Shown here: one piece after another, positions 1 through 8,903 of the stretch
Layout of the letters: every line of letters begins with the position of its first letter
How positions within the stretch are numbered: the stretch's first letter is position 1
NCBI GenBank assembly: GCA_031276375.1
Contig: JAISNE010000296.1
Location: 1-17,320, forward strand
From: Accumulibacter sp.
GTDB lineage: Bacteria; Pseudomonadota; Gammaproteobacteria; Burkholderiales; Rhodocyclaceae
DNA length: 17,320 nt
Direction of reading: 5' to 3'
Translations under genes and position numbers: made by a program
Notes under the pieces: model-generated
Database searches by the model: none
Seen by the model: only the letters and a program-made list of their open reading frames with translations
What the model was told of the DNA's origin: nothing

Positions 1-21
1 TTTCCCCGGCGACATGATCTT

Positions 22-2607
22 TCAATATTTCAATTGATTCAAGAGTTCCGTTTCCAGTTTGATCCGGCTTTGCTGGTTGCCGAGATCGCCGCCGGTAATC
101 AGGAAGGTGTCCTCGACCCGTTCTCCCAGGGTCACGATCTTGGCGGTGTGCAGGTTCGCGCCGTGGAGCGCCAGCACGCTGGCGATGGTGTACAGCAATC
201 CGGGACGGTCGGAGCAGTTGACGGACAGGACGAATTGCGCTCCTTTCTCGTCGTCCTCGATGCTCACTTGCGGCGGGATCGGGAAATGCCGCACCTGGCG
301 CGAAATGCGTCCCTGCGCCGGCTGATCCGGCGGCGCTTGCCGGATCAGGCGTTCCTTCAGTTCGTGTTCGATGTAGCTGATCATGTTGCGGTCGCTGCCG
401 CGCCCGGTGACGTCGAGCATGATGAAGCTGTCGAGCGCGTAGCCGTGCTTGGTGGTGTGGATGCGCGCGTCGAGGATGTTGTAGCCCGCCCGGCTGAAAA
501 AACCGACCATGCGGGCGAACAGGTCGCGCTGGTCGCGGGTGTAGGCCATGACTTCGATGCCGTCGCCGTGCGGGTTGAGGCGGGCCTTGACCACCGGCTC
601 CCCGGTGTTGACGCGGTAGTGCAGGGCGCGCGTGTGCCAGGCGATCTCCTCGGCGGAGTGGCGCAGGAAATAGACCGTGTCGAGCAGGCTCCAGAATTGC
701 TCGTGGGCCGACTCCCGGATTCCGTGATAGAGCATCAGGCGCAGGGCTTCTTCCTGGCGTTCCTTGATGATCCCTTGCGCGGGCACCTGTCCGCCCAGCC
801 GCAGGAGGTGGCGGGTCTGGTTGAACAGGCCCTCGAACAACTGGTCTTTCCACGAATTCCAGATTTTCGGGCCGGTGCCGCGGATGTCGGCCACGGTCAG
901 GAGGTAAAGCGCGGTCAGGTGGCGCTCGTCCTTGACCGTTCTGGCGAACGCGGCGACGACGTCGGGATCGGCGGTGTCCTGTTTCTGGGCGACGTTGGAC
1001 ATGACCAGATGATTGCGCACCAGCCACACGACGAGTTCGGAATCTTCCTCGCCCAGGCCGTGTTCGTCGCAGAATTCCTGGGCGTCGAAGGCGCCGAGTT
1101 CCGAATGGCCGCCGCCGCGTCCCTTGCCGATGTCGTGGAACAGCGCGGCGATGTAGAGCAGCCACGGTTTGTCGAATTCGCTGACCAGCCGGCTGCAGAA
1201 CGGGTATTCGTGGGTGAAGTCGGTGTCGGAAAAACGGCGCAGGTTGCGCAGCACTTGCATGATGTGCTGGTCCACCGTGTAGACGTGAAACAGATCGTGC
1301 TGCATCTGCCCGACGATGGCGCCGAATTTCGGCAGGTAGCGGCCCAGGATGTCGAATTCGTTCATCCGCCGCAGTCCGTGCAGCACGCCGCGCGGCTGCC
1401 TGAACAGTTCGATGAAGCGTTCCTTGTTGAGCGGATTCTGCCGGAAATCGTCGTCGATCAGCCGGCGCGCGCGCCACAGTTGGCGGATGGTGCGCGCGCT
1501 CAGCCCCTTCAGTTCCGAATGCCGGCCCATCAGCAGGAAGGCTTCCAGCATGGCGTCGGGATGCTCGGCGAACACTTTTTCGTAAGTGACGTCGAGCAAC
1601 TGGCGCGTATTCTGGAAGCGCTCGTTGATCGGAACGGATTCGTGTTCGAGCGAAGGAAATATCGCCGCGCCCATGTTCTGCAGCAAGATGGTGTTGAGCT
1701 GCATGATCGTCTTGGCGTTGCGGTAATACTCCTGCATCAACTGCTCGCTGGCGCGCCGGGTGGGCTTGTCCCGGAAGCCGAGCCGTTCGGCGAGCGCGGT
1801 CTGGTAGTCGAACAGCAGGCGGTCTTCATGCCGCCCGACGTGGAAATGCAACTGGATGCGCAGCTTTTGCAGGAATCGCTCGCGCCGCGCCAGCCCCTGT
1901 TCTTCCTGGTAGGTGATGAAACCATGACGTTTGAGTTCCCGCCAGCTGTTGCCGTAGCCCGCGACCTGCGCGATCCACAGGATCGTCTGCAAGTCGCGCA
2001 GTCCGCCCGGACTGTCCTTGCAGTTCGGTTCCAGGCTGTACGGCGATTCCTGGTAGCGGCGGTAGCGCTCGTCCTGCTCGATGCGCTTGGTGTGGTAGAA
2101 CGCCTGCGGATCGAGCCGTTTCCTGAATTCGGAGGACATCCGGCTGAACAGGGCGTAGTTGCCGATGATCATCCGCGCTTCCACCAGGGCCGTCTGAATG
2201 GTCAGATCCTTTTCGGCTTCGCGCAGGCAGTCCTCCACGGTACGCACGCTGTGGCCGATTTCCAGCCCGATGTCCCAGAACAGGCGAAGCAGTTGTTCGA
2301 GCTGCCCGGCGCGCGCCGGATCGGGATCGTCCGGCAGGAGAATCAACAGGTCGATGTCCGAGGCCGGCCACAGTTCGCCGCGGCCATAGCCGCCGACCGC
2401 GCAGAGCGCCATGGAATCGGGGAAGCACAGCTCGATCCACAGCTCGCGCAGCACCTCGTCGATCAACTGGCTGCGTTCGTAAAGCAGACACGCCGGGTCG
2501 GGGTCGAGGCAGGACAGATACTGATCGCGCAGCGTGCGCTGGCCTTTCTGGATGCGCGCCTTGTAGCGGTCAACGAGCAGAGCGCGGGCCGGACAATCGG
2601 ACTCCAT
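22..2607 (-). CDS. glnD: Bifunctional uridylyltransferase/uridylyl-removing enzyme GlnD (PII sensor)
   Basis: Encodes 861 residues, the usual size for GlnD. This cytosolic nitrogen sensor uridylylates PII (GlnB/GlnK) when glutamine is low and removes UMP when glutamine is high. Seen in order: a nucleotidyltransferase core with [10 protein letters not shown] followed by SDID (residues 72-86, metal-binding D84 and D86); a large helical linker; an HD domain with [17 protein letters not shown] (H491, D492), the uridylyl-removing site; and two C-terminal ACT domains (from about 683 and 792, the latter containing NCSDRPGLL) that bind glutamine. The start is the ATG at 2607, which overlaps the map stop codon in a TGATG arrangement, so the two are translationally coupled. 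The reading frame stays open further upstream, but only by running through map in the wrong frame. No terminator is visible in the 21 bases left of its stop. No anomaly seen. Confidence 0.97.
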   Translation of the reverse strand: MESDCPARALLVDRYKARIQKGQRTLRDQYLSCLDPDPACLLYERSQLIDEVLRELWIELCFPDSMALCAVGGYGRGELWPASDIDLLILLPDDPDPARAGQLEQLLRLFWDIGLEIGHSVRTVEDCLREAEKDLTIQTALVEARMIIGNYALFSRMSSEFRKRLDPQAFYHTKRIEQDERYRRYQESPYSLEPNCKDSPGGLRDLQTILWIAQVAGYGNSWRELKRHGFITYQEEQGLARRERFLQKLRIQLHFHVGRHEDRLLFDYQTALAERLGFRDKPTRRASEQLMQEYYRNAKTIMQLNTILLQNMGAAIFPSLEHESVPINERFQNTRQLLDVTYEKVFAEHPDAMLEAFLLMGRHSELKGLSARTIRQLWRARRLIDDDFRQNPLNKERFIELFRQPRGVLHGLRRMNEFDILGRYLPKFGAIVGQMQHDLFHVYTVDQHIMQVLRNLRRFSDTDFTHEYPFCSRLVSEFDKPWLLYIAALFHDIGKGRGGGHSELGAFDAQEFCDEHGLGEEDSELVVWLVRNHLVMSNVAQKQDTADPDVVAAFARTVKDERHLTALYLLTVADIRGTGPKIWNSWKDQLFEGLFNQTRHLLRLGGQVPAQGIIKERQEEALRLMLYHGIRESAHEQFWSLLDTVYFLRHSAEEIAWHTRALHYRVNTGEPVVKARLNPHGDGIEVMAYTRDQRDLFARMVGFFSRAGYNILDARIHTTKHGYALDSFIMLDVTGRGSDRNMISYIEHELKERLIRQAPPDQPAQGRISRQVRHFPIPPQVSIEDDEKGAQFVLSVNCSDRPGLLYTIASVLALHGANLHTAKIVTLGERVEDTFLITGGDLGNQQSRIKLETELLNQLKY

Positions 2608-3407
2608 CACCGGACCCATTCGGGAGGCGGGCGCATGCCGCCGGAGACGGTGAGAATCTCGTAACCGCTTTCGGTGACCAGCACCGTGTGTTCCCATTGC
2701 GCGGACAGGCCGTGGTCCTTGGTGACCACCGTCCATCCGTCCGCCAGCACGCGGATGGCCGCCTTGCCGGCGTTGACCATCGGCTCGATGGTGAAGATCA
2801 TGTTCGGGCGCAGCACCACGCCGGTGCCGGGCTGCCCGAAGTGGACGACTTGCGGATCTTCGTGAAAACGGGCGCCGACGCCGTGCCCGCAGAATTCCCG
2901 GACCACCGAGAATCCGGCGCTTTCGGCGTGCCGCTGGATGGCGTGGCCGATGTCTCCCAGGCAGGCGCCCGGCCGCACCTGCGCGATGCCGGCCCACATG
3001 CATTCGTGGGCGATGTCGCACAGCCGCCGCGCCTGGATGGAAACTTCGCCGACCAGGAACATCCGGCTGGTGTCGCCGTGATAGCCGTTTTTGATGGGCG
3101 TGACGTCGATGTTGACGATGTCGCCGTTCTTGAGCTGTTTCTCGCCGGGGATGCCGTGGCAAATCTGGTGGTTGACGGAAGTGCAGATCGATTTCGGATA
3201 AGGCCGGTAGCCCGGCGGCGCGTAGTTCAGCGTGGCCGGGACGCATCCTTGCACATGGACCATGTAATCGTGGCAAAGCCGGTCGAGTTCCTCCGTGGCG
3301 ACCCCCGGTTTCACGAACGGCGCGACGTAGTCGAGCACCTCCGCGGCAAGGCGGCAGACCAGCCGCATTTTCTCGATTTCACTGGGCGTTTTGAGAACGA
3401 TGTTCAT
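2607..3407 (-). CDS. map: Type I methionine aminopeptidase
   Basis: Encodes 266 residues, typical for bacterial MetAP type Ia, which removes the initiator methionine from nascent proteins. All five metal ligands of the pita-bread fold are present: D101 (in NIDVTP), D112 (in HGDTSRMF), H175 (in FCGHGVG), E208 (in TIEPM) and E239 (in QWEHTV). The start is the ATG at 3407, where the protein begins [15 protein letters not shown] longer frame to 3482 exists but adds a non-conserved stretch and would start upstream of the predicted promoter. The stop codon shares one base with the glnD ATG, giving a map-glnD operon, a linkage common in proteobacteria. The Shine-Dalgarno sequence is weak (GAG about 8 bases upstream). 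Confidence 0.97.
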   Translation of the reverse strand: MNIVLKTPSEIEKMRLVCRLAAEVLDYVAPFVKPGVATEELDRLCHDYMVHVQGCVPATLNYAPPGYRPYPKSICTSVNHQICHGIPGEKQLKNGDIVNIDVTPIKNGYHGDTSRMFLVGEVSIQARRLCDIAHECMWAGIAQVRPGACLGDIGHAIQRHAESAGFSVVREFCGHGVGARFHEDPQVVHFGQPGTGVVLRPNMIFTIEPMVNAGKAAIRVLADGWTVVTKDHGLSAQWEHTVLVTESGYEILTVSGGMRPPPEWVR

Positions 3408-3436
3408 GAGCTCGGGCGGGAACGGGAAAGTCCCGA

Positions 3437-3465
3437 AGGATAACGGAACGCCCGCCTCATGGCAA
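3437..3465 (-). promoter_or_regulatory. Predicted sigma-70 promoter of map-glnD
   Basis: On the minus strand TTGCCA (3465-3460, five of six matches to TTGACA) is separated by 17 bp from TATCCT (3442-3437, four of six matches to TATAAT). Transcription would start near 3430, about 23 bases before the map ATG. The spacing is ideal but the assignment rests on consensus matching only. Confidence 0.45.
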
Positions 3466-3490
3466 TTTGCGCGAGCATCCACGCCAGGGA

Positions 3491-3539
3491 GCCGGCCGGG
3501 AAAACCACCGCGCCGGGCGCGTTTTCCGAAACGGCCGGC
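3491..3539. repeat. GC-rich interrupted inverted repeat upstream of map
   Basis: Outer arms GCCGGCC (3491-3497) and GGCCGGC (3533-3539) enclose inner arms GGAAAAC (3499-3505) and GTTTTCC (3521-3527), with a small palindrome CGCGCCGGGCGCG (3509-3521) in the centre. It lies between the DUF4124 gene stop and the map promoter. No T-run follows on either strand, so it is not a classical intrinsic terminator. It might still stop or stabilise the upstream transcript. Confidence 0.5.
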
Positions 3540-3566
3540 GAGGATCCCGCCCGGCCGCTCAGAGCG

Positions 3567-4028
3567 TCATTCGCACCTCGTTTCGATGATCTGTTTCACC
3601 CTGGCGATTTCCTGATCGCGCCGCGCCTTGTCCAACACATAGCGTTCGCCGTCTTCGTTGCGCATCATGATCCTCGCGTCGCTTTCGAGCGACTGCAACG
3701 CGCCGCGGGCGGCCCGGCAGTTCCTCTCCCGCTCGGCCGCGGCGGCTTCTTCCTTTTCCGCCTTCTCGGCCTTCTCGCGCGATTCCAGTTGCCGCTTGCG
3801 GAATTCCAGCTCACGGTCGACCATCGACGGCTGCCGCGAATCCGCCGGCGCCGGGGAACTCTTTCCGGCCTTTTTCTCCACCGGAGTCCCGGCGGCGGGC
3901 GGCTTGTCGGAAATCACCGTTTTTCCGCTCGAGTCTTTCCATTGATAGATTTGCGCGCCCGCCGGCAGGGCCACGCACAGCGCGGCGGCGAGAAGGAGGG
4001 GGAGGAAGGGGGAGTGTTTCGCTGGCAT
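3567..4028 (-). CDS. Exported DUF4124 domain protein
   Basis: Encodes 153 residues. The N-terminus (MPAKHSPFLP then a leucine/alanine-rich core, ending in PAGA before Q26) is a signal peptide with probable cleavage after residue 25, so the product should be periplasmic. Directly after it comes IYQWKDSSGKTVISDKPP (residues 27-44), the DUF4124 signature of a short beta-rich domain widespread in beta- and gammaproteobacteria. Residues of about 68-120 are rich in E, K, R and A and probably form a charged coiled coil. Function is unknown for the family. It is divergent from guaB, with 65 bp between the two start codons. An AGGA about 8 bases upstream of the ATG at 4028 serves as ribosome binding site. 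Confidence 0.85.
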   Translation of the reverse strand: MPAKHSPFLPLLLAAALCVALPAGAQIYQWKDSSGKTVISDKPPAAGTPVEKKAGKSSPAPADSRQPSMVDRELEFRKRQLESREKAEKAEKEEAAAAERERNCRAARGALQSLESDARIMMRNEDGERYVLDKARRDQEIARVKQIIETRCE

Positions 4029-4059
4029 CGGAGCGTCCTGGGGAATGAAACAGATACTG

Positions 4060-4065
4060 TATAAT
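4060..4065 (+). promoter_or_regulatory. Perfect -10 element (TATAAT) of guaB
   Basis: A perfect TATAAT lies 28 bases before the guaB ATG in the short divergent intergenic region. No good -35 is visible at 16-18 bp, so the promoter may depend on an activator or on the -10 alone. The same bases read on the other strand give TATTAT, a possible -10 for the divergent DUF4124 gene, so the two promoters may overlap. Confidence 0.55.
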
Positions 4066-4093
4066 ACTTTTTTGTGAGACCGGATTGAAGACC

Positions 4094-5554
4094 ATGCGCG
4101 TAATTCAGAAAGCGTTGACTTTTGACGACGTCCTGCTCGTTCCCGCCCTTTCCGCCGTTCTTCCCCGCGATGTCTGTCTGCAAACCCGGCTGACGCGCAA
4201 CATTTCCCTCAACGTGCCCCTGCTCTCGGCGGCCATGGATACGGTGACCGAGAGCCGCCTGGCGATCGCCATGGCCCAGGAGGGCGGCATCGGCGTGGTG
4301 CACAAGAATCTCTCCCCCAGGGCGCAGGCCGCCGAGGTCGCCAAGGTCAAGCGTTTCGAGTCGGGCATTCTCAAGGACCCGATCACCGTTCCGCCGGGCA
4401 TGTCGGTGCGCGAAGTCGTCGAGCTGACGCGCCTGCACAGGATTTCGGGTTTCCCGGTGGTCGAAGGCTCGCGCGTGGTCGGCATCGTGACCAACCGCGA
4501 CCTGCGTTTCGAGACGAATCTCGACCAGCCGATACGCAACATCATGACCCCGAGGGAACGGCTGGTCACGGTCATGGAAGGCGCCACCGTCGACCAGGGC
4601 AAGGCGCTGATCCACAAGCACCGTCTCGAACGGGTGCTGGTGGTCAACGAGGCCTTCGAACTGCGCGGGCTGATTACCGTGAAGGACATCATCAAGACCA
4701 CCGAGCATCCGAACGCCTGCAAGGACGCGCATGGACGCCTGCGCGTCGGCGCCGCCATCGGCGTCGGCGCCGGCACGGAGGAACGCGCGGAATTGCTGGC
4801 CGAGGCCGGAGTCGACGTGATCGTCGTCGACACCGCGCACGGGCATTCCAAAGGGGTGCTGGAGTGCGTCTCCTGGGTCAGGAAAAACCTTTCCTCGGTC
4901 GACGTGATCGGCGGCAACATCGCCACCGGCGAAGCGGCCAGGGCGCTCGTCGACCACGGCGCGGACGGCGTCAAGGTCGGCATCGGTCCCGGATCGATCT
5001 GCACCACCCGCATCGTCGCCGGCGTCGGCGTGCCGCAGATCACGGCGATCCAGATGGTGTCCGACGCGCTCCGGGACACCGACGTTCCGCTGATCGCCGA
5101 CGGCGGCATCCGCTATTCGGGCGACATCAGCAAGGCAATCGCCGCCGGCGGACACAGCGTCATGCTCGGCGGACTGTTCGCCGGCACCGAGGAAGCGCCG
5201 GGCGAAGTGGAGCTCTACCAGGGGCGCACCTACAAATCCTACCGCGGCATGGGCTCCATCGGCGCGATGGCCGACGGCTCGGCCGACCGCTATTTCCAGG
5301 ACAGCTCGGCCAACGTCGACAAGCTCGTGCCCGAAGGAATCGAAGGGCGCGTTCCCTACAAAGGCCCGGTGCTCGCCCTGATCTACCAGTTGATCGGCGG
5401 CCTGCGTTCCTCGATGGGCTATCTTGGCTGCGCGACGATCGCCGAGATGCACGCGCGGGCGGCGTTCGTCGAGATCACCTCCTCGGGCGTCCGCGAATCG
5501 CACGTGCATGACGTGCAGATCACCAAGGAAGCGCCGAACTACCACGTGGACTAG
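4094..5554 (+). CDS. guaB: Inosine-5'-monophosphate dehydrogenase
   Basis: Encodes 486 residues, standard length for GuaB. It oxidises IMP to XMP with NAD+, the committed step of guanine nucleotide synthesis. The protein starts [20 protein letters not shown], the family N-terminus. An inserted Bateman module of two CBS domains occupies about 93-205. The barrel carries VDTAHGHS (245-252) and the catalytic loop [11 protein letters not shown] with the nucleophile C303; further on are [10 protein letters not shown] and the flap region around YRGMGS. I chose the ATG at 4094 over an in-frame TTG at 4085 because homologues begin MRV/MRI. guaA follows after 57 bp, and a shared transcript is likely. 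Confidence 0.98.
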   Translation: MRVIQKALTFDDVLLVPALSAVLPRDVCLQTRLTRNISLNVPLLSAAMDTVTESRLAIAMAQEGGIGVVHKNLSPRAQAAEVAKVKRFESGILKDPITVPPGMSVREVVELTRLHRISGFPVVEGSRVVGIVTNRDLRFETNLDQPIRNIMTPRERLVTVMEGATVDQGKALIHKHRLERVLVVNEAFELRGLITVKDIIKTTEHPNACKDAHGRLRVGAAIGVGAGTEERAELLAEAGVDVIVVDTAHGHSKGVLECVSWVRKNLSSVDVIGGNIATGEAARALVDHGADGVKVGIGPGSICTTRIVAGVGVPQITAIQMVSDALRDTDVPLIADGGIRYSGDISKAIAAGGHSVMLGGLFAGTEEAPGEVELYQGRTYKSYRGMGSIGAMADGSADRYFQDSSANVDKLVPEGIEGRVPYKGPVLALIYQLIGGLRSSMGYLGCATIAEMHARAAFVEITSSGVRESHVHDVQITKEAPNYHVD

Positions 5555-5569
5555 TTCTTTCATCCCGCC

Positions 5570-5590
5570 GGGCGGCCCGGATGGCCGCCC
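5570..5590 (+). repeat. Strong hairpin between guaB and guaA
   Basis: GGGCGGCC (5570-5577) and GGCCGCCC (5583-5590) form an 8-bp perfect GC stem with a 5-nt loop (CGGAT). It sits 15 bases after the guaB stop and 21 bases before the guaA ATG. No T-run follows, so it is not an intrinsic terminator. It may shape mRNA stability or guaA translation. Confidence 0.55.
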
Positions 5591-5611
5591 TTGCTGATTC
5601 AGGGCCTGGAA

Positions 5612-7174
5612 ATGGCACATCGGAAAATCCTCATCCTCGACTTCGGCTCGCAGGTCACGCAACTGATCGCCCGCCGGGTGCGCGAGCAGCAAGTCTATTG
5701 CGAACTGCATCCCTACGATGTCAGCGAAGACTTCATCCGCCGCTTCGAGCCGGCGGGCATCATCCTCTCGGGCGGACCGAATTCGGTGTACGAAGCGGAA
5801 GAGTGGCGGGCGCCGCAAGTCGTATTCGAGCTTGGCGCGCCGGTTCTCGGCATCTGCTACGGCATGCAGACCATGGCGCAGCAGTTGGGCGGCAAGGTCG
5901 AGCGTTCCGGCAAGCGCGAGTTCGGCTACGCCGGCATCGAAGTGTGCGGGAAATCGGCGCTGTTCGACGGAATCGGCGATCGCGGCGACGGCGGATCGCG
6001 CTGGCTCGATGTCTGGATGAGCCACGGCGACAAAGTGACCGAACTGCCCGCGGGGTTCGCCGTGACCGCCCGCAACGATGCGTGCGCGATTGCCGCCATG
6101 GCCGACGAAAAACGCGGGTTTTACGGAGTGCAGTTCCATCCGGAAGTGACCCATACCTTGCGGGGCAAGGAAATCATCGCCCGCTTCGTGCATGAAATCT
6201 GCGCTTGCGGGCGCGACTGGAACATGCCCGACTACGTCGGCGAAGCCATCGAAAAGGTACGCGCGCAAGTCGGCGGCGAAGACGTGCTCCTCGGCCTGTC
6301 CGGCGGCGTCGATTCCTCGGTGGTCGCCGCCCTGCTGCATCGCGCCATCGGCGACCGGCTGACCTGCGTTTTCGTCGACAACGGCCTGCTGCGCCTCGGC
6401 GAAGCCGCGCGGGTGATGCAAACCTTCGCGCGCAACCTCGGCGTCAAAGTGATCCACGTCGACGCCGCGCGACAGTTCATGGAGTCACTCGCGGGCGTGA
6501 CCGACCCGGAACAGAAGCGCAAGATCATCGGCCGCGAATTCGTCGAAGTATTCCAGCGCCAGGCCAGGGAACTGCCCAGGGTCAAATGGCTGGCGCAAGG
6601 CACCATCTACCCCGACGTGATCGAATCCGCCGGCTCGAAGACAAAAAAGGCGCACACCATCAAAAGCCATCACAACGTCGGCGGCCTGCCGGAAACGCTC
6701 GCTCTCGAACTGCTCGAACCGCTGCGCGAACTGTTCAAGGACGAAGTCCGCGAACTCGGCGTCGCGCTCGGCCTGCCGCGCGTCATGGTCCATCGCCATC
6801 CCTTCCCCGGTCCGGGGCTGGGCGTGCGCATCCTCGGCGAAGTCCGGCAGGAATACGCCGACCTCCTGCGCCAGGCCGACGCCATCTTCATCGACGAATT
6901 GCGCCTCGCCGACTGGTACGACAAGGTCAGCCAGGCTTTCGCCGTTTTTCTCCCGGTCAGATCCGTCGGCGTGATGGGCGACGGACGGACCTACGACTAC
7001 GTAGTCGCGCTGCGCGCCGTGCAGACCCAGGACTTCATGACCGCGCACTGGGCCGAACTGCCGCACAGCCTGCTCGGACGCATTTCCAACCGCATCATCA
7101 ACGAAGTGCGGGGAATCAACCGCGTCGTGTACGACATCTCGGGGAAACCGCCGGCGACGATTGAGTGGGAGTGA
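5612..7174 (+). CDS. guaA: GMP synthase (glutamine-hydrolysing)
   Basis: Encodes 520 residues, normal for bacterial GuaA. It aminates XMP to GMP using glutamine and ATP. The N-terminal class I glutamine amidotransferase has LGICYGMQ with the nucleophile C82 and the FHPEVTHT triad residues H176 and E178. The ATP-pyrophosphatase domain has the P-loop LSGGVDSSV (229-237), and the C-terminal dimerisation domain ends in [11 protein letters not shown] chose the ATG at 5612 ([14 protein letters not shown]) over an upstream in-frame TTG at 5591, because the upstream codons fall in the intergenic hairpin. The gene is intact although an island begins at its 3' end. That fits integration that restores the gene end, and the guaA 3' end is a known island insertion site. 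Confidence 0.98.
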   Translation: MAHRKILILDFGSQVTQLIARRVREQQVYCELHPYDVSEDFIRRFEPAGIILSGGPNSVYEAEEWRAPQVVFELGAPVLGICYGMQTMAQQLGGKVERSGKREFGYAGIEVCGKSALFDGIGDRGDGGSRWLDVWMSHGDKVTELPAGFAVTARNDACAIAAMADEKRGFYGVQFHPEVTHTLRGKEIIARFVHEICACGRDWNMPDYVGEAIEKVRAQVGGEDVLLGLSGGVDSSVVAALLHRAIGDRLTCVFVDNGLLRLGEAARVMQTFARNLGVKVIHVDAARQFMESLAGVTDPEQKRKIIGREFVEVFQRQARELPRVKWLAQGTIYPDVIESAGSKTKKAHTIKSHHNVGGLPETLALELLEPLRELFKDEVRELGVALGLPRVMVHRHPFPGPGLGVRILGEVRQEYADLLRQADAIFIDELRLADWYDKVSQAFAVFLPVRSVGVMGDGRTYDYVVALRAVQTQDFMTAHWAELPHSLLGRISNRIINEVRGINRVVYDISGKPPATIEWE

Positions 7175-7180
7175 TCCCGC
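7156..7180. other. Probable island attachment site (attL) at the guaA 3' end
   Basis: The last codons and stop of guaA (CGATTGAGTGGGAGTGA) sit just before an integrase gene oriented away from guaA. GAGTGGGA-type sequences at the guaA end are the documented core of guaA-directed islands. No second copy of this core is visible in the window, so the exact crossover and the right end cannot be fixed here. Confidence 0.4.
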
Positions 7181-7184
7181 GTCT

Positions 7185-7283
7185 GGCAATGGCTGGCATC
7201 TAAAGGAACGAAACACCCCGCAAGCCCGCATAAATACGGGCTTTTTTGCGCCAGCGTTATGAATTTACAGGCAATGCCTGGCA
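7185..7283. repeat. Imperfect 14-bp direct repeat after guaA
   Basis: GGCAATGGCTGGCA (7185-7198) and GGCAATGCCTGGCA (7270-7283) match at 13 of 14 positions and flank the terminator. The second copy overlaps the 13-bp palindrome CAGGCAATGCCTG (7268-7280). They could be integrase core or accessory sites, or scars of an earlier insertion. Confidence 0.45.
7222..7247 (+). terminator. Intrinsic terminator downstream of guaA
   Basis: AAGCCCG (7222-7228) pairs with CGGGCTT (7237-7243) around an 8-nt loop, followed by a run of six T (7242-7247). It would end the guaBA transcript and shield the integrase region from it. Confidence 0.85.
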
Positions 7284-7352
7284 CAGCCAAGCACTGTTTT
7301 TTTATGGTATATCCGATGGTATTATTCGGACTGATGCCATGATTGGCGCTTG

Positions 7353-7387
7353 ATACCATGAACCAGTTTTCCGTAGGTTCATGGTAT
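7353..7387. repeat. 12-bp perfect inverted repeat in the integrase leader
   Basis: ATACCATGAACC (7353-7364) and GGTTCATGGTAT (7376-7387) are exact inverse copies around an 11-bp spacer. It is built from two of the ATGGTAT boxes. The right arm touches the candidate -35 of the integrase promoter, as expected for an operator bound by a dimer. Confidence 0.65.
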
Positions 7388-7416
7388 TGAAAACGCATAA
7401 GTCATTGATTTTAAAT
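7387..7416 (+). promoter_or_regulatory. Candidate integrase promoter
   Basis: TTGAAA (7387-7392) and TTAAAT (7411-7416) are spaced by 18 bp in an AT-rich stretch. They match five and four of six consensus positions. The start would be near 7423, giving a leader of about 60 nt that contains two further ATGGTAT boxes. Confidence 0.35.
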
Positions 7417-7481
7417 GGTTGTAGAGGCAAAAAATCGGCTTCTCAAATCATGGTATTTCGCACCAAAAAAGGACGAATACC

Positions 7482-8690
7482 ATGCTGACTGATACCAAGC
7501 TGCGCAACCTCAAGCCGCAGGACAAGCTCTACAAGGTGAATGACCGCGACGGGCTCTACGTGGCCGTCACCACGGCTGGGTCAATCTCGTTTCGCTACAA
7601 CTACTCCATCAATGGCAGACAAGAGACAGTCACATTCGGGCGCTACGGGGTGGGGGGCATTACCTTGGCAGAGGCTCGTGAGCAGTTGAGCGAGGCCAAG
7701 AAAATGATCGCCGCCAGCAAGTCGCCGGCGAGAGAGAAGGCGCGGGACAAGGCTCGCGTGAAGGATGCGGAGACGTTCGGGGCCTGGGCTGAAAAGTGGC
7801 TGCGTGGCTACCAGATGGCCGATTCGACGCGCGACATGCGCAGGTCGGTCTATGAGCGCGAGCTGAAACCCAAGTTCGGCAACCGGAAGCTGGTCGAGAT
7901 TACACACGAGGACTTGCGGAACCTGACCGATGCCATTGTGGAGCGGGGCGCTCCGGCTACGGCGGTGCATGTGCGCGAGGTGGTCATGCAGGTGTTCCGG
8001 TGGGCTATTGAGCGCGGCCAGAAGGTCGAGAATCCGGCGGAAATGGTCAGGCCGACCAGCATTGCGAAGTTCGAGCCGCGTGACCGGGCGCTGACGCCTG
8101 AAGAGATTGGGGTGATGTACCAATACATCGAGCGCATCGGCACCACCCCATCCATCCGGGCAGCCGCCAAGCTGCTGCTGCTGACGCTGGTGCGCAAGAG
8201 CGAGCTGACGAATGCGACGTGGGAAGAGGTCAATTTCACCGATGAGGTCTGGACAATTCCGAAGGAGAGAATGAAGCGGCGCAACCCGCACAACGTCTAT
8301 TTGTCCAGGCAGGCGCTGGATATTTTCATCGCGCTCAAGACCTTCGCCGGCGGGTCTGGCTACGTGCTGCCATCGCGGTACGACACCGACCTGCCGATGA
8401 GTAGCGCCACGCTGAACCAGGTGCTGACGCTGACCTACAAGCTGGCCCAGAAGGAGGGGATGGCACTGGCGAAGTTTGGGCCGCACGACTTGCGCCGCAC
8501 GGCCAGCACCTTGCTGCACGAGGCCGGCTATAACACCGACTGGATTGAGAAGTGCCTTGCCCATGAACAGAAGGGCGTCAGGGCGGTTTACAACAAGGCG
8601 GAGTACCGCGAGCAGCGTGCGTCCATGTTGCAGGACTGGGCTGACATGATCGACGAATGGACGATCAAGCGGCAGCGGCCATCTGCGTGA
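7482..8690 (+). CDS. int: Tyrosine-type site-specific integrase (DUF4102/P4-like)
   Basis: Encodes 402 residues, a typical length. Residues of about 1-85 are the DUF4102 arm-binding domain found in P4-type and genomic-island integrases. About 95-185 is the SAM-like core-binding domain. The catalytic domain carries R238 (LTLVRKSEL), H335 and R338 (GPHDLRRTAS), H361 (CLAHEQ) and the nucleophile Y370 (VRAVYNKAEY), so the recombinase looks active. AGGA lies 7 bases before the ATG. The gene is the first in the island, reads away from guaA, and presumably recombines the island with the guaA 3' end. Its last 26 bp overlap the convergent regulator gene at 8665. The start codon lies inside an ATACCAT box, which suggests feedback control. 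Confidence 0.95.
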   Translation: MLTDTKLRNLKPQDKLYKVNDRDGLYVAVTTAGSISFRYNYSINGRQETVTFGRYGVGGITLAEAREQLSEAKKMIAASKSPAREKARDKARVKDAETFGAWAEKWLRGYQMADSTRDMRRSVYERELKPKFGNRKLVEITHEDLRNLTDAIVERGAPATAVHVREVVMQVFRWAIERGQKVENPAEMVRPTSIAKFEPRDRALTPEEIGVMYQYIERIGTTPSIRAAAKLLLLTLVRKSELTNATWEEVNFTDEVWTIPKERMKRRNPHNVYLSRQALDIFIALKTFAGGSGYVLPSRYDTDLPMSSATLNQVLTLTYKLAQKEGMALAKFGPHDLRRTASTLLHEAGYNTDWIEKCLAHEQKGVRAVYNKAEYREQRASMLQDWADMIDEWTIKRQRPSA

Positions 8691-8892
8691 GGCCGGGGCG
8701 GGAAGCCTGACCACCGGCCTGCCGCCGCGCCTCTATCCATGCTTCGACCTCTTCAAGATCCCACGCCACATTCCTGCTGGTGAGCGCGATTCGTCGCGGG
8801 AACTCGCCTCGTTGCTCCATGTTGAAGATGGTGCGCTCCGACAGCGGAATCATCGAGTGCAGCTTCTTCCGGTTGATGAGGGTCTTGGACAT
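8665..8892 (-). CDS. AlpA-family regulator/excisionase-like protein 1
   Basis: Encodes 75 residues. The pattern of a helix-turn-helix start (LSERTIFNMEQRGEFPRR) followed by VAWDLEEVEAWIEARR is characteristic of AlpA/CP4-57-type regulators (winged helix, MerR-like). These activate or act as excisionases for P4-like islands. I chose the ATG at 8892 because the conserved region starts there and AAGGGG lies about 8 bases upstream. A longer frame to 9069 only adds low-complexity antisense of the next gene. It converges on and overlaps the integrase 3' end by 26 bp and follows its paralogue after an 11-bp gap. Confidence 0.8.
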   Translation of the reverse strand: MSKTLINRKKLHSMIPLSERTIFNMEQRGEFPRRIALTSRNVAWDLEEVEAWIEARRQAGGQASRPGLTQMAAAA

Positions 8893-8903
8893 AGCCACAC
8901 CCC

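Larger units (their letters stand above)
7304..7483. promoter_or_regulatory. Cluster of six ATGGTAT/ATACCAT boxes upstream of and at the integrase start
   Basis: Exact copies of the 7-mer lie at 7304-7310, 7316-7322, 7381-7387 and 7450-7456 (plus orientation) and at 7353-7359 and 7477-7483 (minus). The last one overlaps the integrase ATG. A near match (GATGCCATGA) lies at 7333-7342. Such dense, oriented short repeats beside a tyrosine recombinase gene resemble integrase arm-type sites or excisionase/repressor operators. The function is inferred. Confidence 0.65.

Noticed and set aside
34..2664. An 876-codon open frame on the plus strand opposite glnD
   Set aside because: It mirrors glnD on the other strand and lacks any recognisable domain. 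Long antisense frames are expected in GC-rich genes with strong third-position bias.
2607..3276. An upstream extension of glnD through map
   Set aside because: The added residues are a frame-shifted reading of map with no homology. The coupled ATG at 2607 matches the usual GlnD start.
3914..6457. An 847-codon open frame on the minus strand across guaB and guaA
   Set aside because: It is antisense to two certain housekeeping genes, with a D/G/A/R/H-rich composition typical of shadow frames and no family motif.
7175..7300. A tRNA gene as the island attachment site
   Set aside because: No cloverleaf, acceptor stem or CCA-like end is visible after guaA. The guaA 3' end itself explains the insertion better.
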